Source: Bog-756 sp963727075 (lineage in GTDB: Bacteria > Actinomycetota > Acidimicrobiia > Acidimicrobiales > RAAP-2). Taken from it: DNA of 64,000 nt. Made by a program: the position numbers and the translations under genes. The stretch spans positions 124,001 to 188,000 of the forward strand of contig CAVSET010000005.1 of NCBI GenBank assembly GCA_963727075.1, given 5' to 3'. Positions 56,540-64,000 of the stretch are shown piece after piece; the first letter of the stretch is position 1; each line of letters begins with the position of its first letter. A model generated the notes under the pieces. The model was not told where the DNA came from. It saw only the letters and a program-made list of their open reading frames with translations, and searched no databases.

Positions 56540-56636
56540 CTCGGCCATGCCAGCTGAGACGCCTAAGTCCTGGCGCCTGCCTCAGGCTCTTGAGGCTGAG
56601 GCCGCACTTGGGTGCTCAGCTTCATAGGCTGAGGTC
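56540..56636. repeat. Cluster of three hairpin repeats
   Basis: Copies at 56540-56561 (one mismatch, CTCGGC), 56581-56603 (variant CTCAGG) and 56615-56636 (exact) lie in the 440-base gap between the acyl-CoA synthetase and the LAxTG gene. The left copy's loop CATGCCA matches that at 6680. Confidence 0.8.
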
Positions 56637-56846
56637 GATCGTAGGAGCCAGGCCGTGATATCACTTTCGCTCGCTTCGCTGGTGAGTCAGTGCTCATATC
56701 CGGTGTGTCCTCAACCGGTCATCGCGAGGACACAGGTGGTCAGGGGCACCCTTGGACAACATTTCCTTCGGAACTCTTTCTCTCAAGGACTTGCCCGAAC
56801 GTGCCGGTGACGCGAGGGATCTATGCCGAGACATTGAGAGGTGACT

Positions 56847-57629
56847 ATGAGACGCACTCTCATCGGCAATGGCATTGCCATTGGTGCGCTCTTTCTGGGA
56901 CTCGGGTTCGCTGTTCCGGCGTCGGCCGCTCCCGCCGACAAGGTCACCATCTGCCACAGGACGGCAGCGGTGGACAATCCGTACGTCGAGCTCACGACGA
57001 GTGCTAACGCGATCATCAACGCAGGCCACGGAAGCCACACTGGCCCGGTGTTCCCTGCAACGTCCGACGGAGCCTGGGGTGACGTGATCCCACCGTTCGA
57101 CTACAGCGGCGGACGCTTTCCGGGCCTGAACTGGACTACTGAGGGCCAGGCCGTCGTTAATGCCGGGTGCAAGGTTGACCTCACACCTGAGCCGTTGGAA
57201 CCCACCACGACGACCAGACCGTCGGAGCCCACGACCACCAGACCTCACGAGCCGACTACCACGACAACCAGACCGCACGTAGCAACCACCACGTCGGAGC
57301 CATCACCAGGGACGACGTCGCCACCTACACCCACTACCTCGCCGTTACCGCCACCATCCCCACCCGTGGACCCATCGGCAGGACAGGTGGAAACTGCTCC
57401 CGAAGAAGCAGTCGTGATTGATCCTGGCGGCCACACAGTTGTGCTCGGATCTTTGGACTCGGTGGAGCGTGTCCACTTGAAGGCAGAACTTGATGCGCTG
57501 CGGACCCCGCCCGTGCTCGCCCTCACCGGAAGCGCCTTCATCGTTCCTGCCCTCGTCAGTGGGACCGTGCTGATCCTGATGGGCGCAGGATTGCTCTCGG
57601 TCGGGCACCGGCGCAGATCCCGAACCTGA
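56847..57629 (+). CDS. Secreted LAxTG-type surface protein
   Basis: 260 residues from ATG 56847 (GAGAGG upstream; a GTG at 56841 is possible). A Sec signal peptide ends in PASAAPA. The exposed domain contains KVTICHRTAAVDNPYVEL, NAIINAGHGSHTGPVF and WGDVIPPFDY, followed by a Cys in VVNAGC; this CHRT...GH pattern recurs in actinobacterial exported proteins. A Thr/Pro-rich stalk (about 90 residues) leads to LALTG, the motif recognised by class E sortases, then a hydrophobic helix and an Arg-rich tail. It is probably covalently attached to the cell wall. Confidence 0.85.
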   Translation: MRRTLIGNGIAIGALFLGLGFAVPASAAPADKVTICHRTAAVDNPYVELTTSANAIINAGHGSHTGPVFPATSDGAWGDVIPPFDYSGGRFPGLNWTTEGQAVVNAGCKVDLTPEPLEPTTTTRPSEPTTTRPHEPTTTTTRPHVATTTSEPSPGTTSPPTPTTSPLPPPSPPVDPSAGQVETAPEEAVVIDPGGHTVVLGSLDSVERVHLKAELDALRTPPVLALTGSAFIVPALVSGTVLILMGAGLLSVGHRRRSRT

Positions 57630-57692
57630 GCTGGCTAAACAAGCGTCGCCGGCTGTCGCCGAAAGAAGGGGCGAGGCCAGGGCAAGCCTGGG

Positions 57693-57977
57693 TTAGATCC
57701 CCAGGATCTGTGCCTTCTTGGCGGTGAACTCTTCCTCGCTGAGGATGCCCTGATCCCTGAGGACCGCGAGTTGCTTCAGCTGTTCGATCTGCGCGCTTTC
57801 AGCGGCTTGGGGAGCCGCTGGTGCAGCCTGGGGAGGTGGGGCAGCCTGGGGAGGTGGGGCAGCCTGCGCCTGGGCAGCCGCAGCGCTGTTCTGGGCGGAC
57901 TTGGCGCCCATGTGGGCGGCAGTCCCAGCCACAACTGCAGTTGTGGCCAATCGTGCAACGGGTCGACGTCTCATCAT
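57693..57977 (-). CDS. SHOCT domain small protein
   Basis: 94 residues from ATG 57977 (AAGGAGA upstream). A short N-terminal hydrophobic segment and an Ala/Pro/Gln-rich spacer made of PPQAA repeats precede a C-terminal SHOCT domain, IEQLKQLAVLRDQGILSEEE and AKKAQILGI. SHOCT is an oligomerisation/binding module of unknown partners. It converges with the surface protein gene. Confidence 0.85.
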   Translation of the reverse strand: MMRRRPVARLATTAVVAGTAAHMGAKSAQNSAAAAQAQAAPPPQAAPPPQAAPAAPQAAESAQIEQLKQLAVLRDQGILSEEEFTAKKAQILGI

Positions 57978-58265
57978 TTTGCGTCGTCTCCTTATGTCTT
58001 GGCGTCGGCGGTCTGAGCCGTCAGCGCGTTCTGCGAGGAACTCTAACTCACCAATCCCCATATCCCTTCAGGAGACGCCCGCAAAGGGCCGAAAGTCACG
58101 GCCTGACTCGGTCAGGTCGGCCGAGCATCACCCAAGGGGCGCCCATAGGATTCGTGGTGGGGCACCCGATATTCGGCCCACGGGCCTCTTTGCCGATCGC
58201 TATAACCCATCCCGGGGCTCGGACCGTGGGAGGCAAGATGAATAGCGTCGTAGAGGAGCTTCTGC

Positions 58266-58287
58266 CTCAGCTTCGGAGGCTGGGGAC
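58266..58287. repeat. Dispersed hairpin repeat, one-mismatch copy
   Basis: A copy with right arm GCTGGG and trailing GAC, followed by CAAGAG. It lies in the roughly 665-base gap between the SHOCT start and the thiolase stop. Nothing else in 57978-58644 could be assigned. Confidence 0.7.
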
Positions 58288-58644
58288 CAAGAGTTGCCTC
58301 AAGTCAACTTCACGCGATTTGATCGGACGCCAACCGGGATCAGTCGTTGCTCATTCTGGTCCGGACCTTCTGCTTCCGACGTATCAGTTTTGCGGTTCAC
58401 TGCCCCTGTGCAGGTGAATGAGGCGCATCTCCGACTCGCCAAAGCAGTTCAACAAGCTCCGTAAGGGTTTGCCACAGCCGTACCGAGCAAGGCCACCGAG
58501 GGTAAACGCACCGTAGTGGCTGAGCGGAGCGCGCCCTGACCACTGCGGTCACAGGCGTGATGCCCGTGGCGCTCAGCCATGTCCGCCGATAAGCAAGCCG
58601 CTGATGCCCACGTTTGTTCAACGTCGGCAGTGGGTGCGTGCCCT

Positions 58645-59787
58645 TCAGCGGGCCAGGATGGTGACGGCTGCGATGCCGGGTGCTCCATAGACCTGGGCGT
58701 AGCCGACGCGCGGGTCGCCTTGGACCTGGCGGTCGCCGGCCTGACCGCGGAGCTGGAGCACAAGCTCGTGGACCTGGCGCAGGCCGGAGGCGCCGATCGG
58801 CTCACCGTTGGCAATGAGGCCGCCATCGGTGTTGACCGGCATGGAGCCCGTGATCTCGGTGGCGTCCGCGGCGACAAGCTTCTCCTGCTCGCCGTCGGCA
58901 CAGAAGCCGTTCTCAGCCATGTGGATGACCTCAGCGCCAGCATCAGTGTCCTGGAGCTGGATCACGTCAACGTCCTCGGGCCCGATCCCAGCTGCTTCGT
59001 AGGCGGCGCGGGACGCGTACACAGTGGGAGCATCATCTTCTTCTACGGAGGCCCATGTGGTGTTGACCTCATAGGCGCCGTAGTTGCGGGTGCGGATGGC
59101 AGTCGCCTTCACGAACACCGGTGTATCGGTGTACCGGTGGGCGATGTCGGCGCGGCAGAGCACGACCGCCGCGGCACCCTCGTCGGGAGCGCAGAACATG
59201 TATGAGGTAAGCGGGTAGTTGAGCATCTGAGAGTTGAGAATTTCGTCTTCGGAAACTGGCTTACGGCGGAAGGCCTTAGGATTGAGAGCCCCGTTGCGGT
59301 AGTTCTTCGCCGCCACCTTGGCCAGCGTCGCAGAGGAGACACCGTAGTCGTGCATGTACTTGTTGATCTTCATGCCAAAGAACTTTGTGGTGACGTATTG
59401 GCCGTTATCGCCGTACCAGGCGGGCACGTTGGTGGTCACAGGGTTACCCTTAAATGAGCCCCGAGGGTGCTTGTCCATGCCGATGGCCATGACGATGTCG
59501 TCCGTGCCGGCGAGGATGGCGTTCGTGGCCTGTTGGATCGTGGCGGCACCGGTCGCGCACGCGCTAAACACGTTAGTGAACGGGAGGCCGGTGAGGCCGA
59601 CCAAACTGGTGATGGGGTCGGTCGAGACCGCCCAGCTGCCGCCGAAGGCACTCTGGACGTCACTCCACGGCACGCCAGCGTCGGTCAAGGCCAGCTCCAC
59701 GGCATCGGCGCCCATCTCGAACGCGGACTTATCGCCGTGGCGGCCGAAGGGGTGGAGGCCAACCCCGATGATTGCGACGTCGTCCAT
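58645..59787 (-). CDS. Thiolase family protein
   Basis: A 380-residue thiolase-fold enzyme. Unlike the copy at 51892, it keeps an N-terminal Cys in FSACATGAATIQQA, the usual nucleophile position. VAIIGVGLHPFG opens it and NTDGGLIANGEPIGASGLRQVHEL closes it; the usual His of the GHPxGASG motif is Glu here. Such proteins act as lipid-transfer protein-like thiolases in acyl-CoA catabolism. It is directly downstream of a DUF35 gene with no gap (TAA then ATG). Confidence 0.9.
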   Translation of the reverse strand: MDDVAIIGVGLHPFGRHGDKSAFEMGADAVELALTDAGVPWSDVQSAFGGSWAVSTDPITSLVGLTGLPFTNVFSACATGAATIQQATNAILAGTDDIVMAIGMDKHPRGSFKGNPVTTNVPAWYGDNGQYVTTKFFGMKINKYMHDYGVSSATLAKVAAKNYRNGALNPKAFRRKPVSEDEILNSQMLNYPLTSYMFCAPDEGAAAVVLCRADIAHRYTDTPVFVKATAIRTRNYGAYEVNTTWASVEEDDAPTVYASRAAYEAAGIGPEDVDVIQLQDTDAGAEVIHMAENGFCADGEQEKLVAADATEITGSMPVNTDGGLIANGEPIGASGLRQVHELVLQLRGQAGDRQVQGDPRVGYAQVYGAPGIAAVTILAR

Positions 59788-60228
59788 TTAGCGCTCCTCG
59801 CTATTCGTAACTTCGACCGGCGCGAAGGCGAAGGTGACGATCTCATTGCCGTCGCCATCAACGCAGAATGGGACGATTCGCAGCTCAACCTCCATGCCGA
59901 AGTCGAGCTTTTCGGGGTCGCTTTCGGTGAGCCGTGACTCGACACGTACGACGTCGTCAAGCTGCACGAGCCCTACCCCATAGGGTTCGAAGGACGCCCC
60001 TGTCGGATCGCCCTTGTAGTCGAAGCTCGGCGGGAACTCCTGGGTCGTCCAGGACACAAGAGTGCCGCGGCGTGGCAGAGGTAGTTCGCTCATACCCGGG
60101 CCGCCACAGCGCGGACACCGAGATTGCACCGGAAATGTGACCGCCCCGCAGCCTTCGCACCGGCTACCGATCAGCTGCGGGTCATCCGCCGGCCAAGTGA
60201 ACACATCCGCGATCGGCTGTCCCATCAA
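59788..60228 (-). CDS. DUF35 OB-fold/zinc-ribbon protein
   Basis: A 146-residue DUF35 protein. CEGCGAVTFPVQSRCPRCGG is the zinc ribbon; the OB-fold follows (TLVSWTTQEFPPSFDY, VGLVQLDDVVRVE, GMEVELRIVPF). The stop TAA is immediately followed by the thiolase ATG, so the pair is translated together. This is the second such pair in the window, here with DUF35 first. Confidence 0.92.
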   Translation of the reverse strand: MMGQPIADVFTWPADDPQLIGSRCEGCGAVTFPVQSRCPRCGGPGMSELPLPRRGTLVSWTTQEFPPSFDYKGDPTGASFEPYGVGLVQLDDVVRVESRLTESDPEKLDFGMEVELRIVPFCVDGDGNEIVTFAFAPVEVTNSEER

Positions 60229-60508
60229 CGCTCCTCCACCGTCGGATTCTCGGCAATCACGCTAGTCGGCGGAGGTGCAAACATCCAGAGACTTGAGAGA
60301 ACGTGAACCGGGATCGAGGGACGGCAGTGGCGGCCGGTTCCTTCCAGCCGGAGATGCGGAGCGCCTGCACCTCCGGCCTCCAAATCTAAGGAGTCGCCAA
60401 AGGCCTCGACGGGCAAAGCGCCGCCGACTCCTGCGGTCAGATCGTGCAAAGCGGCATCGGCCGAACATGCCAGCGGGTTGTTCGAGCGGGCACTTGCGAT
60501 ACCCCGGC

Positions 60509-60550
60509 GTCGACCGATTTCCCTATGACGTCGACCGATTTCCCTATGAC
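60509..60550. repeat. Tandem duplication of 21 bp
   Basis: Two perfect 21-base units lie head to tail, each containing CGACCGATTTCCCTATG. The length is a multiple of three, but no supported gene covers it. It lies in the gap between the DUF35 start (60228) and the Ddn-like stop (60830), where nothing else was assigned except the hairpin repeats. Confidence 0.75.
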
Positions 60551-60605
60551 GTTGCGCACGTCCAACGGACGACGACCCTGCGCCGGCTTCAGGCCCAGAG
60601 AATAC

Positions 60606-60653
60606 CTCAGCCAAGCCAGCTGAGGGCAGATCTCAGCCCGAGATGCTGAGGAC
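60606..60653. repeat. Two exact hairpin repeats
   Basis: Exact copies at 60606-60627 and 60632-60653, only four bases apart. The second is followed by GACCAGGCTTT, the conserved tail also present at 32927. The first carries the loop CAAGCCA, similar to those at 6680, 36861 and 56540. Confidence 0.8.
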
Positions 60654-60829
60654 CAGGCTTTCATTTAGCCTGGAAAGATGCGGCGGTAAAGACTCCCGAT
60701 CTCCCGAAGATTAGGCGGAGTGTCCGCTGAGGATCGGCATGCCCCGCCCCGAACGAAGGCACCTGGAGGATCCCAGTCAGCAGAGACGAAGGCGCCCGCT
60801 CCGCGGGGGCTGCGCCCGCCCTTGCTGCC

Positions 60830-61309
60830 TCAACTCCCGATCTCGTCCTGCGGTGGCGGACGAGGTTCCAGTAGGACCACCGGAAGCTCTCTCAACGTTC
60901 GCCGCTGATGGAGGGCGTAGATCGGCGTCACGCTTCGGATGATGCGCCAGAGGTCGGATCGTTGCTGCGCCCGCGCCACATGGCCCCGCATGTCGAGTTC
61001 GGCATCGTGAAGCGTGACTCGCACGTCGGGATGGACCATCAGGTTCAGGTACCACTGTGGGTCACGATCATCACCACCGTTGGAAGCGACGAGAACGATC
61101 CGGTCCTCTTCGACAATCGGGGCGGTCAGGATGGTCGCACGCGGCATGCCCGTATGTCGACCGGTGGTCGTGAGACGGATGACGGGCATGCCCAGAACTC
61201 GGTTGAGTGCTCGCCCGTCAGTGATTCGGTAGGTGGCCTCATGGAGGGAGGACCAGAACCTGATGAATGCATCCCTGCCGTCAGTCGCCAATTGGTCCAT
61301 AGAGTGCAC
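60830..61309 (-). CDS. Ddn-like deazaflavin (F420)-dependent nitroreductase family protein
   Basis: A 159-residue split-barrel protein: PVIRLTTTGRHTGMPRATIL, VLVASNGGDDRDPQWYLNLM and VTLHDAEL are the signature segments of the F420-binding Ddn family. It uses reduced F420 on quinones or nitro compounds. No other F420 gene lies beside it. The downstream 220 bases to the DUF35 gene hold the repeats only. Confidence 0.9.
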   Translation of the reverse strand: MHSMDQLATDGRDAFIRFWSSLHEATYRITDGRALNRVLGMPVIRLTTTGRHTGMPRATILTAPIVEEDRIVLVASNGGDDRDPQWYLNLMVHPDVRVTLHDAELDMRGHVARAQQRSDLWRIIRSVTPIYALHQRRTLRELPVVLLEPRPPPQDEIGS

Positions 61310-61334
61310 TTCGCATTGAGACTAGGTGGACTTG

Positions 61335-61598
61335 TCAGGCCTTCGACGATGGCGGCCGGGAGAACCCGACCACGACGTCCGCCAGCTGGGCAGCGAGGTA
61401 CGAGATGGTCACGAGGTCGCCGGCACAGTCGGCCCAGGTCATCCAGGCGTCTTGCACGGGCCCGAGGGGCTCATCAGAGCCGGGGGAGTCGGCACCTCCT
61501 CCGGCCACCCTTTTGGCCAGCGCAAGATTCGAGTTGATGAGACGGACCGTACCACTGGCGATCTGATCGATGAGATCGTCTGTCTCGTCGCTGAGCAC
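61335..61598 (-). CDS. Small conserved hypothetical protein
   Basis: 87 residues, mostly helical, with LIDQIASGTVRLINSNLALAKRV, a Gly-rich turn and LVTISYLAAQLADVV. I do not recognise the family. Its start lies 33 bases after the polyprenyl synthase stop on the same strand, so it is probably the last gene of that operon. Confidence 0.55.
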   Translation of the reverse strand: MLSDETDDLIDQIASGTVRLINSNLALAKRVAGGGADSPGSDEPLGPVQDAWMTWADCAGDLVTISYLAAQLADVVVGFSRPPSSKA

Positions 61599-61630
61599 GC
61601 CGCAATTCTATCCCCATGGTGGCGGGTGCG

Positions 61631-62680
61631 TCAGAGATTCCGCCCGAGCATGAAGGGAACCAGCGCCTTCACGAATTCGGCGCTCTCCCGGTCCTGAGCG
61701 TCACAGAACGCCTCCTCGTGCGACTCAAGCGCGGCACCGGCGATGCCACGGGCGTAGTCGACGGAGAAGTCGATACTGCCGTACTTGTCGATGAGTCCAC
61801 GTATCTCACCGATCAGTCCAGCTGTCCGCTCGGAGCGGTCCACCGAGAGGTAGCGGTCCACCAGAGCCAAATCATCACCCTGCACCTGACTGCAGAGATG
61901 GATCAGGGCAAGTGATCGCTTCGCCTCATAGAGATCACCATTGATCTCTTTGCCATAGAGGCCCTCGGCTCCGGTGAGATTCAACAGATCGTCGCGAATC
62001 TGGAAGGCGGCCCCGAGATAGAAGCCAAAGCGGACCATGGCGCGCAGATCAACCGGTTCGGTCGACCCGAGAATCGCACCCACCCGAAGGGGATGGATAG
62101 TCGTATACCAGCACGTCTTGTGAAGAACGAGACTGAGATAGTCCTCAGGGGTCAGATCGACCACCCGGTCACGGCGCCACCCGAGCTCCGTCGCCTGGCC
62201 TTCGAGGGTGCGCAGCGCCATGCTGTCGAACTCGTCGAGTACTCGGTCGGCTGTGTCGGGATCAAGCGTTCGAGTATGGCGCCGCAGGACTTGGTTGGCC
62301 AGAACCACCAGGGCGTCGCCGGCGTTCAACGAAAGAGCCTGTCCATAGTCAGTGGGCAGCGTGGGGCGGCCACGCCGAAGTTCGCTCCCATCGGCAACGT
62401 CATCGTGAACGAGGAATGCATTGTGAAGCATCTCGATCGCGACGGCCACCGGAAATGAGTCGGAGTCGGACCCGCCAAAGGCCCGGCATGACTTCAGGCA
62501 GAGCGCAGGACGAAGGGCCTTCCCCCGACGACTCGGGTAGGCGCGCACAAGTTGATAGAGCCACTTGTGCGGCTCACCGTCGGGGACAGCTTCTAGCATG
62601 GCTCGGCGCACGTCCTGACTCACCTGGCGCAGCACCGTTTCAACCGCGTCCGCCTCAGCGGAGTGTGTCGTGACAGTCAC
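61631..62680 (-). CDS. Polyprenyl diphosphate synthase
   Basis: A 349-residue trans-isoprenyl diphosphate synthase. KALRPALCL near the start is the IPP-binding segment; LVHDDVADGSELRRGRPTLP is the first Asp-rich motif (DDxxD) with its Arg; the second, FQIRDDLLNLTG, keeps two Asp but ends in Asn. The Ala/Asn/Phe residues around FLVHDD favour a C20-C25 product, uncertain. The GTG start at 62680 overlaps the upstream gene's stop by four bases (GTGA). Products could feed carotenoids, quinones or membrane lipids. Confidence 0.92.
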   Translation of the reverse strand: MTVTTHSAEADAVETVLRQVSQDVRRAMLEAVPDGEPHKWLYQLVRAYPSRRGKALRPALCLKSCRAFGGSDSDSFPVAVAIEMLHNAFLVHDDVADGSELRRGRPTLPTDYGQALSLNAGDALVVLANQVLRRHTRTLDPDTADRVLDEFDSMALRTLEGQATELGWRRDRVVDLTPEDYLSLVLHKTCWYTTIHPLRVGAILGSTEPVDLRAMVRFGFYLGAAFQIRDDLLNLTGAEGLYGKEINGDLYEAKRSLALIHLCSQVQGDDLALVDRYLSVDRSERTAGLIGEIRGLIDKYGSIDFSVDYARGIAGAALESHEEAFCDAQDRESAEFVKALVPFMLGRNL

Positions 62681-63384
62681 GACCCTTGGGGGTGCACGGT
62701 GATCTGCAACGCCAGGCTGAGATCCGGCACTGCCGCCGATTGAATGATGCCCCGATAGGTACCCGGTGTGAGTGTGGCCATGGTCGACACTGCGACGGCC
62801 ACGCAGCGAGATGACCCTGGAGGGAGATCGTCGACCAGGGAAGGATTGAACTGGACACTGGCGCCGGCGAGTTGCCTGCCGTCGGGTGTGTGCAGGTCCT
62901 CCACATGAAGGACGAGAGGTCCGACCGACCGGGCCGAGGGATTGGTAAGCCGGATCTCGGAAGCAGCGAACAGCCGGCCCCGCGAGTCGACATCCAGACA
63001 GTGCTTCGACGATCCAGGCTCTGATCCGTCAACCGAGACGGCGGTGGTCGGGGCAGTCTCGCTACCGGTCGAGGCCGGCCGGCCGCCAGTCTCGCCCAGC
63101 TTGCCGAGTACCTCTGTTGTCAGTTGAGCCCAGCAGCGGATGAGCTCAGCCAGGGAGTCACCCTGCCGGGGCTGCTCTCCAGGGTCGGGTCGGGTGCGTG
63201 GCTCGTCCGGGCCGTCGACCGAGGAACTCTCGGATTTGGCAACGATGCTGTCAATGAGTCGCCGAGCCGCTTCCAGCCCCTGTCGTTGCACGTCGTTGAT
63301 CGCCGCAGCATTCGCAACCGGGTCGAGCACGAATGCCCAGGGCAAACCGGCGCCGACGGTGCTGTTGTGGTCTCGCTCGGGCAT
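62677..63384 (-). CDS. Hypothetical protein with C-terminal beta-sandwich
   Basis: A 235-residue protein. The N-terminal half is helical with a disordered Gly/Pro/Ser-rich spacer; the C-terminal 100 residues alternate short strands (AASEIRLTNPSARSV, LVLHVEDLHTPDG, TPGTYRGIIQSAAVPDLSL), like an immunoglobulin-type sandwich. No signal peptide. I do not recognise a family. It is translationally coupled with the polyprenyl synthase gene, which suggests a shared pathway. Confidence 0.75.
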   Translation of the reverse strand: MPERDHNSTVGAGLPWAFVLDPVANAAAINDVQRQGLEAARRLIDSIVAKSESSSVDGPDEPRTRPDPGEQPRQGDSLAELIRCWAQLTTEVLGKLGETGGRPASTGSETAPTTAVSVDGSEPGSSKHCLDVDSRGRLFAASEIRLTNPSARSVGPLVLHVEDLHTPDGRQLAGASVQFNPSLVDDLPPGSSRCVAVAVSTMATLTPGTYRGIIQSAAVPDLSLALQITVHPQGS

Positions 63385-63498
63385 TGCTCGCTCTCTGGCC
63401 TGGGACGCTGGACGGTCTGGCGCCGGCCCTAGCCGGATGCCTGTCGAAAGGCTATCGGGTAAGGTGCGTCTAACCAGGTGAGCATGGGATGGCGGTTG

Positions 63499-64000
63499 AT
63501 GTCAGAGCTCTCAGATCTCGTGACGATATTCGGCACCATCGACGAGGCAGTCGTGGCCGACCGCGGCCTGGCTGCAAAGGTGGCCCCACTCCTTCCGGCC
63601 TACGGCCAAGGCGCAGCGGGCTGGTACCAAGGGGTGTCTCGCTGGATCCCCGCGGCTCGGCGCCTCCTCGAGAGGTCGAAGGATGGGGGGGACGTCGGGT
63701 CCGAAGCGGATGTGGCAGCAGTCGAGCGGGCACTGAGTCCGCAGTCGGCCAGCTCCGATATCAAGGCCGCGCTCTCCCGTCTCGCCTCCGTTTCGGAAGA
63801 CGACCTGCTGGCGGGCGACCTCATCGCTCGGCGGTTCCTCGCTTTGGCGGTCCTCGGTCGAATCTGGCCTTCTCCCGGCCAGGCTGATTCGCCGTTCGCC
63901 CAATGCCTGTTCGAAGCAGACGTCACCGAAGACGACCTGCTCTCGGCCCTCCAGCCGCTCACCCTGGGAGGGACCGCTGGAGGCCTGGGAGGGCCCGCTG
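63499..64000 (+). CDS. Unknown protein, runs off the window end
   Basis: An open frame begins at ATG 63499 (an in-frame ATG also at 63484) and continues past 64000 without a stop. The visible 167 residues start MSELSDLVTIFGTIDEAVVA and contain VAPLLPAYGQGAAGWYQG, ALSRLASVSEDDLLAGDL and LALAVLGRIWPS. It is rich in Ala, Leu and Asp with an even helical pattern. I see no known domain. It is divergent from the gene at 62677-63384. Confidence 0.7.
   Translation, partial: MSELSDLVTIFGTIDEAVVADRGLAAKVAPLLPAYGQGAAGWYQGVSRWIPAARRLLERSKDGGDVGSEADVAAVERALSPQSASSDIKAALSRLASVSEDDLLAGDLIARRFLALAVLGRIWPSPGQADSPFAQCLFEADVTEDDLLSALQPLTLGGTAGGLGGPA

Noticed and set aside
1..64000. rRNA, tRNA, CRISPR arrays, phage or transposase genes
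   Set aside because: None recognised on either strand; the hairpin repeats have no spacer or cas context.

Overview
The window is 64 kb of high-G+C DNA with dense coding on both strands. It carries no rRNA, tRNA, CRISPR array or recognisable transposase. The gene content points to an actinobacterium: two wax ester synthase/DGAT-type acyltransferases, F420-type oxidoreductases (LLM and Ddn families), a SARP-type regulator, a PASTA serine/threonine kinase, a sortase E-type LAxTG surface protein, DUF35/thiolase pairs and many acyl-CoA genes. An uncultured acidimicrobial lineage or a mycobacteria-like relative would fit, but this is inference from gene families only.

Layout. 0-4.2 kb: end of an unidentified gene, an SDR dehydrogenase, an HNH-like lipoprotein and a formylglycine-type arylsulfatase. 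4.9-10.9 kb: an IlvC-like protein with altered catalytic residues, small conserved proteins, a ferritin-like protein, an erythromycin-esterase homologue, an isoaspartyl methyltransferase homologue and a DUF1810 protein. 11-16.9 kb: amidohydrolase, thioesterase, a frame-disrupted LLM flavin oxidoreductase, an MFS drug exporter and a DUF2267 protein. 16.9-25.1 kb: a CYTH-CHAD protein, then a redox/signalling group (cupin, rhodanese, DUF1059, SARP regulator, PASTA kinase, cNMP-Trx-TrxR fusion, UBP zinc finger). 25.4-32.7 kb: flavodoxin, patatin, alpha/beta hydrolase, a decayed dienelactone hydrolase, a small membrane protein and a two-gene ABC exporter. 33.2-36.6 kb: pirin, then a two-gene operon of a ubiquitin-fold/Mut7-C RNase and a prim-pol/CHC2/HIRAN fusion, with hairpin-repeat clusters on both sides. 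37-41.5 kb: two WS/DGATs (one with an added zinc ribbon) and a lipoprotein. 41.7-56.4 kb: a large acyl-CoA catabolic island (enoyl-CoA hydratase, SDRs, MaoC, nitroreductase, double CaiB, Rieske oxygenase, ferredoxin, racemase, thiolase-DUF35, acyl-CoA dehydrogenase, acyl-CoA synthetase). Its composition resembles sterol or bile-acid side-chain degradation, but the substrate cannot be read from the sequence. 56.8-64 kb: LAxTG surface protein, SHOCT protein, a second thiolase-DUF35 pair, a Ddn-like protein, a polyprenyl diphosphate synthase operon and a gene running off the end.

Two window-wide signals stand out. The first is a short dispersed hairpin family, CTCAGC-N7-GCTGAG usually followed by GAC. 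Nine exact copies and about six one-mismatch copies were found, all between genes and none inside a gene. The second is a run of single-base frame disruptions, mostly +1 and often in short homopolymers, that split otherwise well-conserved genes (LLM oxidoreductase, CYTH-CHAD, MaoC, nitroreductase, double CaiB, Rieske oxygenase, acyl-CoA dehydrogenase). These look more like base-calling errors than gene decay. The dienelactone hydrolase at 29.2-30.1 kb also has an in-frame stop and is the best candidate for a true pseudogene.
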